Assembly: GCA_963556695.1 (NCBI GenBank)
Contig: CAUWAG010000020.1
Coordinates: 5,456,001 to 5,520,000 of the forward strand
Reading direction: 5' to 3'
Length of the DNA: 64,000 bases
From: Anthostomella pinea
Lineage: Eukaryota > Ascomycota > Sordariomycetes > Xylariales > Xylariaceae
Made by a program: the position numbers and the translations under genes. The notes under the pieces were generated by a model. It made no database searches. It worked only from the letters and a program-made list of their open reading frames with translations, and was not told where the DNA came from. This document shows, one piece after another, positions 56,380-64,000 of this stretch (its first letter is position 1; every line of letters begins with the position of its first letter).

Positions 56380-58030
56380 GCTCTTCACTCACGGACACAC
56401 ACTGATAATGGATTCTCGGGGTCTGGTATCACACTGATGGACTGACACAACTGATTTCGGAGGGGTGGACTCATTGATAGGCATCGGAGGAGGCACATGT
56501 ACACTCGACACGAGAAGCTGCTCATCGACAGAGCAGGCTGACACTCATGGGTTCACAGACAAGCAAGCTACACACCTCAATCAACTGATACATCCCTATC
56601 TGACTGGCTTCTGCTTCCTTTGTTCCACTTGACCTTGTGCCCAATTCGTGAATCTGTAGTCCTGTTCATCACCAATCTTGCTGGTGTCAGTGGAAATTCA
56701 AGGTATAAGTGCAGACAGCCCTGTGCAGGAACCAATCGTGCCACTGGAGCGAATCAACTCCCCTAACCTCCCCCCTATGAGGCTGATGTGGAACGCTATA
56801 CCGCCTGTAGTTGTAAGCGTTAGCGCCGTAGGTGCGCTGGAGTGCTCCTCAGGGGGGAGCTCGCTCGGTAAAACCCTCCCTGAGCAAGCCTAACGGTGTA
56901 ATCACAACCGATCTATTGTACTGCATGTCTGCTCGTTGAAAGACTCGAAAATCTTTAGATTAACATATAGGCATATTCACCTCTTAGTACACCTTCGGAC
57001 AGAGTCTCCTCTCTGATCGAGCTCCTTTCGCATGGGCTCCCGCCTCGTATCCCAAGTCTCGACCTCCTCGACCTCCCCGCAGTCACCCAAGACAACAACT
57101 CAGAACTGACAAAAGCACTCCCTCTTCCCGACCGTGCATGCAAGATGTTCGGATGCCAAACACCAGAAGCTCCCGTTGCTTTGTCGGACACAGCTCAGCC
57201 TTCATCGAACACCCGCCCACCTGGTCTCGCCTCCTGAATCCAGGTTAGGAAAGCCGACCGCGCTCCTGTCCCCGCGAGAACCGAAGACGATCCCGTGAAG
57301 CTACCAGGCAAGCAGTTCGTCCCGACTATTCTCTGAAAGCACTCCTCGGTCGGGTTCCCTCGGTCGCTGGCTTGTGTATCCCACGTTGGCGCTGCCATCC
57401 CTCCTCCCCTGGTGTCGTCTGACAGTCTCGAGCTATTACTATCGCTTCCAGTGACGCCTCGAGACAAGCCAGACTTCAGCGATCGTCCCGGTCGCATCCA
57501 ACAGCCGTGGGACGAGACCACCTCCATTGGGGTTGCCGGAAGAAAGCCTTCGCTAACCTTGATGTCTATGTAGGTAGCTGACGACAAAGCCATCGGCTAA
57601 TGATCTCCAGCGATATACTTCCAACATCCATGACACCGAGCTGTCGACCAGCTTGGAGGCGGCCCTTGTGCCCCTATCTCGTCTTGCTAGCGAAACATTA
57701 ACAAAAATATCAACTATGGGAGATCCAGCTACTATTTGAAGGGCTCGGGTTCTGTCACCGAAACGTCCCCTGGGTGTACCTCGAAGGGACTATTCGATGC
57801 CGTTATTCCAGAGTAGCAAGGGGTAACGGTTAACCAGGCTCTGATCCTCCCCCTATTTTCCAAGGTACTGGAACACTCAACCCAAGCCCTGTGGGCTGTT
57901 TAGATGGTTCGCCATTCGTACTTCTGTTGGTCAGAAAGCTGATCTGATTTTCATAGGCTCGTTTCCTGGTCTGGACGGCTAGAGAGAACTTCTGAACCGA
58001 CGGCCGTCAAATGGTTCCTGGCTGTCTGCG

Positions 58031-58109
58031 CCGAGGCAACGACAGTCCCACGAGATCACAACAGTTCCAACGAGACTACGACTGTCCCGCCGAGATCACA
58101 ATAGTCCCG
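58031..58109 (+). repeat. Four tandem 20-bp units
   Basis: CCGAGGCAACGACAGTCCC, ACGAGATCACAACAGTTCCA, ACGAGACTACGACTGTCCCG and CCGAGATCACAATAGTCCCG run consecutively. Differences are largely transitions. Confidence 0.8.
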
Positions 58110-58841
58110 ATCTAGACACTCCTCGACAGAGAGAAGATGCGAAAAGCCTGGGGACAAGAGAGAAGTTAGCCCCAACCAATACAAAGCTGTCGACAGCCGT
58201 CGACAATCAAAGTTGTAACCACCTGAGCCCAAAAAATATGCTGCAGAAGCTGACAGTAGTCTTTGATCCAGGCCCCCCTTACCAGATACCACCGGCCGAG
58301 CTTGACGAAACCCCCGACCGATTCTGGAGGCCCCGTGATCCAGGGGACCAGAGCCCTGATTGTGCGGGGAGAGCCGAGGCCCTCTTTGGAAAAGGGGGGG
58401 ATCTGCACCTATATACCGTCAGAGACTCACAAGACGTGACGTGGTACCTCCACCACGGCGTGCTTTAGGCTTGGGGGCTGAAAGCTTAACAGCCATGACT
58501 GGCTGATGGGAACCTTTGCCCAAAAGTCTAGCCAGGGCAAGACAGAACACGGTAAGCAGACCCCCTGACACCCCGGCTCGGAAGCGTGTGAGCTTCATCG
58601 CAAGCAGCACACAGCTCCACAGGGAGGATATACTCTTCAATATAGGAAGCAATGAACGTTGCATGTGACATTCCCTGACCCAACCTCTAAAATCCTCTGA
58701 TAGCAAGATGGGAAATCAGCAGTATGTCTGTCTGTTTTTCGGACCTGCAGTTACAAGCGACGAAGAACCAGCAAGCGTAATACTTCATTCATGTTCACGA
58801 AAGTCCAGTGCTAACTGCCAAAGAAGATTTCCGATCTTGTC

Positions 58842-58842
58842 G

Positions 58843-58892
<50 letters not shown>

Positions 58893-58893
58893 G
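58842..58893 (+). repeat. (GTT)n microsatellite, about 17 units
   Basis: An uninterrupted GTT run of about 52 bp. The chance frame across it reads poly-Leu and is not a gene. Confidence 0.95.
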
Positions 58894-59399
58894 CACTTAA
58901 TGCCGGGGGGACTGCCGCGTAGCGGCGTCAACCAGGGGCTCCAAGAGACCGCTCAGGCGTGCTAGGCTAGGTCTTCTATGTACATACACTGCCCATCTAG
59001 CAGGTCAAGTCCGTAAACAGCCACCACACTTAAGCGGCGGATTACACCGTGTCCTCCCTCCTCCGGGTGAGGGGAAGTATCGGCTTGGGTCCCAAATGTT
59101 CAGTTTTTAGGGCGTATCGCCAGGTTCAGTGCTCTTAGAGCTTATAATAAATACTGCGGCATATTGCAGTGATTCTTATACGCCCTGTAAGACATTAAAA
59201 AGGAAAGATAAAAAAAATAAAGCCCCCAGACGCCATAACAGAAGGAAAGAGTGAGTATGTCCTCAGCAAGAAAGGCAGATGTTGCCATAGAAGTCGGTAG
59301 CCACGAGTAGGTCCATGTTGTTACAACGCGTATAGGACAACCGTTGCGCCATGAGGCAAAAGCTTCAACAATGACCCGAATGGTCATTGACTCCTATTT

Positions 59400-62300
59400 C
59401 TGTACTATATGCATTACTCCGCACAGCGACCCACTGTGCGACCGTAACACATGTACTCCTGTGGGGAAGTCATGAGTTCGTCTAGATACTCGAGCCTGGC
59501 TCTGAGCTCCGGCCGGGATGCTGGGGCCCTTGACCAGACTATGTACCATGCCAGAGTCTTCTGACAGTGGATAAAGTGCGTCGGAGTCTTGCTCCGGCTG
59601 CACAAGCAGTCAAGGACGGCGTCCTGATATTTGAACTTGACATGATACTAAGAGAAGTCGCTGTATCCTAAGCAGACAGTAAAGAAGCGGTGTAATGATA
59701 GCCTGTTGAGTACCTGTAACTCCTTATAATAGCGCAGTTTATAATTCAAATCCCAGTACTTATAGCGGGCTGACAGCTTGTTCTGGGTCTTGGTCTACCA
59801 TATGTCACGCGAGACTTCGAGCTTAAGTCTTGCCTCTGTTTTGATGCCGTACGCCGTTGGCGTGCAGTCAGAGTCGGTATTAGAGAGCTTAGAGCCGGCC
59901 TTAGCCAGCTTGTCTGCCAGTTCATTGCCTTTAATGGCGCAGTGCCCAGGGCACCACTTGGCATTAATATTACGGACTTCAGCCTTTACATAGAACTTTA
60001 GGTAGGCCCACTGGCAGGACACCGCGGCATTGCCGCGGAGCCCCCAGATCGCTCCTGTGTTGTCCACGCACACCTAGATCCGGCGCTGACTAAGCTCTAG
60101 GGGTGACTTGACCACGTGCTGAAGTCCCTTCTAGGCTCTGAGCACTTCTGCATCAAACATGATAGAACGCGGGTCTAGACGACCCTTGCCAGTGGCGAGC
60201 AGGCGCCCGCCCTGATAGATCGCATAGCCGTATCCGACGTGCATCTGTTCCTTTGAGCCGTCTGAGAAGACCACCACGTCATGTAATGGCAGAACCTCAA
60301 ACCAGGTCTTGAAGTCCTTGGCAGCCTGCTCCTTGTCAATATCTCTGGTTGGATCGATCTTGTAGCCAGGCATGAAGCACGACGGCACCAGTAAGGGCCG
60401 CTATACATGAGGTAACAGGCGAGCTGCTAGCCGTAATTTAGTTTTAAGGTGTTGGAAGCCGCCTGTATCACGGCCCCATATAATCACTGGCAGTTGGATT
60501 CGCTTGACAAAGGGATGCTTCTTGTCTATAATACTTAGCCTGAAAACAAACCGTCATAGTGTTATATTAAGCGCTGCCTCCGCCGTAGAGAGGCCAGTGT
60601 CCCTAAAAATAACGTTATTTAGTGTGGTCCGCTAGTAAGGCAGTGCCGCCTGTGCCGCCATCGTGATGGATCCCTGCAGGGTGTTGATATGCCATCCTAT
60701 ACCAGCACTTACCTCAGGCTTGCCTGCTATCCAGCGTAATAGACTTCTGACCTGTGTAACGCTGTAGGGAGGACGCAGGTGATCACAGCCTTCTGTAGTC
60801 CGGACACCAGGGGTTCGTACTTGGTGTTAGTTAGGTTTCGTATATACTGAACATATCGCTTGAGGGTGAATTTCCGATCAATCCAAACCCCCAGCCAGCG
60901 TAGTGCTGGCTCCTTCCCGCTATCCTTGGGTTCTTGGACAGGGTCGATAGTTAGACGGTCACCTACCACCATAGAGGGGTTAGAAGTATCTCGGCTTCTG
61001 GTGATATGAACCAGCTTATATTTCTCAGGGACAAAAAAGACCTTGTTCTTGTCTCCCCACTGCATGACCTGTTTGAGGTCATCTGTTAGCATCCTAACGT
61101 TCCGCTGGAGTGACTTTGATACCCTGTAAAAGGAGAGATCGTCGGCATACCCAAAACGGAGCTCTGGGTCTTGTAGCAAGAGCTCTGCCAGGTACAGCAT
61201 GTAGAGGACTAGGGACCACAGAGAGCCCTGGGGGGTGCCGCACTTGATGTACTTGAAGTCTGTGGAGACACGTTCAAGCCGGACTTTGGCCCTCCGCTTT
61301 TTAAGAAAAGACTTAATTAGCTCAAGGCAGGCTAGGGGCCAGCCTTGCTTTCGCATGCGTTCCAGCAGCCGGCGCACTAAAAGCGCGTCAAAGGCACCCT
61401 GTACGTCAACTGTAGTGAGAGAGACCTTTAGTCCTTTAGCAAGTGCCGCTTCAACCTCGTGGGCAAAGGACAGAACGAGGTCCATGCATGACCATTTAGG
61501 CAGCGCGCCCCCGTGTTGGATACTGAGGATACCTTAAGAGAGCGCTGTCCAGACTATTTGTTTTATTATCAGCCGTTCTAACCCCTTATCGAAGCAAGAG
61601 AGTAATATAATCAGCCGCCAAGATCGAACCGAAGAGCGGTCCTTTTTCCTGACCTTAGGGATCATTGATATCTCTGTATCCCGCCAGGCTGCAGGAAAGT
61701 GCCATAGTTACAAGCAAAGCTCAAAAACGTTGCGCACGGCGTCCTTGATGTGTTCCTAGCAGGCTTTGAGCAGCCTCACTATGATTCCGTCTACGCTGGG
61801 AGAGGTGCTGGTAATCCCGACAGTATACTGTTTGACTTTTTCCAAAGACACCGTGGTGTCCCAATAGAGCTTGGCTTCAGAGGGCTCCTACTCTTCCAGT
61901 AGATCATAGTCCAGGTCGTCGTGATCTGAGAAGCGTGCTAACACCTTTTCTGCCAGCACTTTAGCCTTCTTTTGGGTGGACTCAACTACCCTGTTGCCCA
62001 CCTTGATCGGTGGGGACTTGAGTCGGGCACCTAGCTTATGCCAGCCGATGATCTTGTACAGCTCCTTCCTTGTCAGTATGCGCAGAGTCAATGATCTTCT
62101 GCTAGTACTCTCATTTAGCTTTGCGGACCACAGAAAGAAAGGTGTGATGCTCCTCTGTGAACCCCATCTGGTCGCCGGGCCTGGTAGCTTCCAAGGCTCT
62201 GTAGATGCGGTAGGCCTCCTTGCAGTTCTTGGTCCACCAGGGGGCTCCCTTACCGTTATCTGTGGCGGGTATGCTGACAGCTATGAGGGCCGATTGTAGC

Positions 62301-63166
62301 ACTTCTGTGAGCTTGTCCATGTAGTTGTTTAAATACCGCTTGGACTTGATGTCCGTCCGGTCAGGCATAGAAGCCATTCCCGTCTGTACAACAGCAGAGA
62401 AGCGTGACAGGTTCTCTTCCTTCACCTTGTAATGGTACTATTCTGGCAGTTTGGTCCCCCGGCCGGGGATGGTAGTTAACAAGGTATTATGGTCCGATTT
62501 ATTTGCCAGTTCCTGGTATAACTCTGTCTCAACAAAGGGAATATTAATAAGCGCTATGTCAATGACATGACCGGCCCGATGGGTGGCTTGCCCTGGTATA
62601 CCTGTGAAATACAGGGCGCTGTCAGTTATCCACTTTATCACGTCAGTTCCTCTATTTTGGCCTTCTATTCTGGGCTCAAACGTGGGATAAAGAACATTCA
62701 GGTCTCCTCTGACTAAGAAATTAGCTGGTACTTTGATGTTAGTGAGGTAATTGATCATCTTGTCAGAGCGTGGTAACCAGTAGATATTGAGCATGGTATA
62801 TCCATTGACATCCAGCCAGAGCGCGTCTTGGGTGCTAATAGGTCTTTTCTGTTGGGCCTTGACCCTCTGCCCTTTCCGCACATACGTCATGATCCGTGGG
62901 CGATCCTGAGTAGTATTCCATGAGTCTACCGGGGCATATGATTCGAACCCCGAGTGGTTCTGTGTCCTTGTCCCCTGGCCTGTCCAAGGCTCGTTGACAT
63001 GGATGACATCAGCGCCCAGCGCCCATCCGAGCTCGAGGATAATGTTGTGCTGTGGCATCCCTTTGCCTGTATTGCACCAGATCATAAATAAGACAGGTAA
63101 TTTGTGATGCTGGCGTTGTTCCTTATGGCGGCACTGCCCCTTATCAGGACGTTGGCGTCCTGGCAT
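59400..63166 (-). pseudogene. LINE ORF2: endonuclease, reverse transcriptase, RNase H
   Basis: One reading frame split by stops. Endonuclease at 63166-62438, with HVNEPWTG, NFLVRGDLNVLYP and the terminal SDHNTLL (SDH motif). Reverse transcriptase core at 61485-60727, with VDVQGAFDAL, GTPQGSLWS and FGYADDLSFY (YADD catalytic site). RNase H at 60388-59795, with VVFSDGSKE and WCPGHCAIKGNELADKLA. A C-terminal CLCSRSKTPTHFIHC cluster lies near 59570-59610. Stops at about 62436, 62110, 62100, 61888, 61760, 61714 and 61533 are mostly TAG or TAA standing for likely Gln or Trp codons, as expected from CpA-to-TpA change. Confidence 0.88.
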
Positions 63167-63198
63167 TATTCTTCAGAGAGTTCGGGTTGTTTGCAGGT

Positions 63199-64000
63199 TT
63201 AGCCTGCAGGTCTCGCGAGGGCGGCCTTGCGCTGAGAACCTTGTCGTAGCCTTGGCCGTTCCGGTTGAGAGGCCTGAGAGGACGGCTCCGGGGCCTGTGA
63301 CGGTCCCGGGGCGCTCATCTCAGTGTCTCCGTCCCTGTCAACTGAGTGTCTCTCTAGGGTGGTCCCGGCAGGGGAGCTGGAGATCGTGCTGGCCGCTAGA
63401 AGGTGCGTTCCGACCCTGGGAGGACGGCACACTGGAGGAGGGTGCGTGCCTGCTCTGGCCAAGTCCTTCAGGCGCCGACGACGTGATGTCGTAGACCTCT
63501 CTGTAGCGTTTGGCTCCAGCCCATCTAACAGTCTGGAGCTGCTTCTTATTACGGCGCACAAGCTCCCCATGCTCGCGCTTGGGGGCTGCTGCGCAATTGT
63601 TATGTCCTGCTGGGAAGGGGCCGTGGCAGTTCGTACAGCGGGAAGGTCGGTCACAGGGCTTGCCTGCCTTGTAGTCGTCTACTCAGTCGCCGTAGTTGTT
63701 ATAGCGGTGAACCCGGTTGCACTTCTTAGCGAAATAATAGCCCTGACATCCCGGATTATAGATATTAATGGTGGGTTTCTTTTTAACCAGCCTTAAGCGA
63801 CCGTTGTCATTAAAGAGGCTAAATAGCCTCATAGGTATTAAGAAAGAAATCAACCAGCTGCCTCTGCCTGTGACGGGGTCTGGGCCTTGTTTAGACGGCT
63901 TGTATTTGACAGGGCGTGCTTTTGTCTGGGTATATACCTCGTCCTTGATCACCTCTTGTGTCTGGATGTGGTTGCCTAAGTTCACGTAGTCAAGGAAGTT
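63199..64000 (-). pseudogene. LINE ORF1 (gag-like), C-terminal part
   Basis: From 63985 leftward the frame reads TINIYNPGCQGYYFAKKCNR, then a TGA near 63681, then GKPCDRPSRCTNCHGPFPAG and HNNC. These are zinc-knuckle-like clusters typical of LINE ORF1 nucleic-acid-binding proteins. Downstream sequence is Ser/Pro/Arg-rich, with frame changes around 63340-63560. The start is outside the window. Confidence 0.7.

Larger units (their letters stand above)
56380..59099. other. Intergenic region, uncertain minus-strand frame
   Basis: On the minus strand a frame runs from 57593 to 56955 interrupted only by a TGA at 57195-57197. It has no recognisable domain. The rest contains a 20-bp minisatellite and a GTT microsatellite. 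No gene is supported. Confidence 0.4.
59100..64000 (-). mobile_element. Tad1-like non-LTR retrotransposon (LINE), truncated by window edge
   Basis: The minus strand reads, from the right edge leftward, ORF1 with zinc-knuckle-like Cys/His clusters, then ORF2 with apurinic-type endonuclease, reverse transcriptase, RNase H and a C-terminal Cys/His cluster. This order is that of Tad1/I-group LINEs of fungi. The 5' end lies beyond 64000. The 3' end is placed near 59100 only because coding similarity ends about 59400; no poly-A tail is obvious. Many in-frame stops make it defective. Confidence 0.9.

Noticed and set aside
58708..58965. Apparent poly-Leu protein
   Set aside because: Created by the (GTT)n microsatellite.
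62930..62955. GGGGTTCGAATC on the minus strand as a tRNA box B
   Set aside because: It lies inside the LINE endonuclease coding frame and is explained by that.
1..64000. CRISPR arrays, bacterial operons or riboswitches
   Set aside because: The window is fungal nuclear DNA with spliced genes; no regularly spaced direct repeats with unique spacers were seen.

Overview
The window is nuclear DNA of a filamentous ascomycete, most likely a Sordariomycete and probably Hypocreales. The evidence is the small spliced genes with 50-80 nt introns carrying GTANGT donors and CTAAC/CTGAC branch points, and the fungal gene families present (ARB1, CFEM, heme-thiolate peroxygenase, class II-like peroxidase, NIPA, GH92). 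The repeats also carry marks typical of repeat-induced point mutation (RIP): AT-saturated blocks and CAG/TGG codons turned into TAG. All exon structures here were built by eye from splice signals and reading-frame phase.

Layout. 1-8 kb is gene-poor and holds two decayed tandem copies of an unidentified two-exon gene. 8.1-18.4 kb is a conserved housekeeping block: CLP1 (mRNA 3'-end processing, minus), inositol polyphosphate multikinase (minus), ARB1 (RNAi/heterochromatin, plus), an SDR reductase (plus), and a convergent acyl-CoA dehydrogenase (minus). 19.5-24.4 kb has a LipB-like protein that appears to lack its catalytic residues, a CFEM GPI-type cell-surface protein and a secreted chloroperoxidase-like protein. 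24.4-33 kb is repeat-rich: a ~2 kb AT-rich block with a tandem array of tRNA-T-arm-like units, a 203-bp solo LTR with target-site duplication, a damaged glycosyltransferase gene at the block's edge, and LTR-like relics. 33.1-35.4 kb is a NIPA magnesium transporter. 38.5-39.9 kb is an SRPK-like kinase with a shortened C-lobe. 40.6-43.3 kb is a GH92 alpha-mannosidase broken by one in-frame stop. A RING protein, a 582-bp inverted-repeat element, a secreted heme peroxidase and a secreted PEBP-like protein follow. A decayed gene then abuts a second inverted-repeat element with an AT-rich core. After that come a conserved uncharacterised 442-aa protein and a small secreted DPBB/RlpA-like protein. 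The right end (59.1-64 kb) is a minus-strand Tad1-like LINE full of TAG/TAA stops.

Biologically, core genes in the left half give way to an accessory half rich in secreted proteins (CFEM, peroxygenase, peroxidase, PEBP, DPBB, GH92), pseudogenes and repeats. I see no biosynthetic cluster or defence operon. The strongest unusual signals are the T-arm-like tandem array, the diverged LipB paralogue, the single-lesion pseudogenes (GH92, glycosyltransferase) and the RIP-marked mobile elements.
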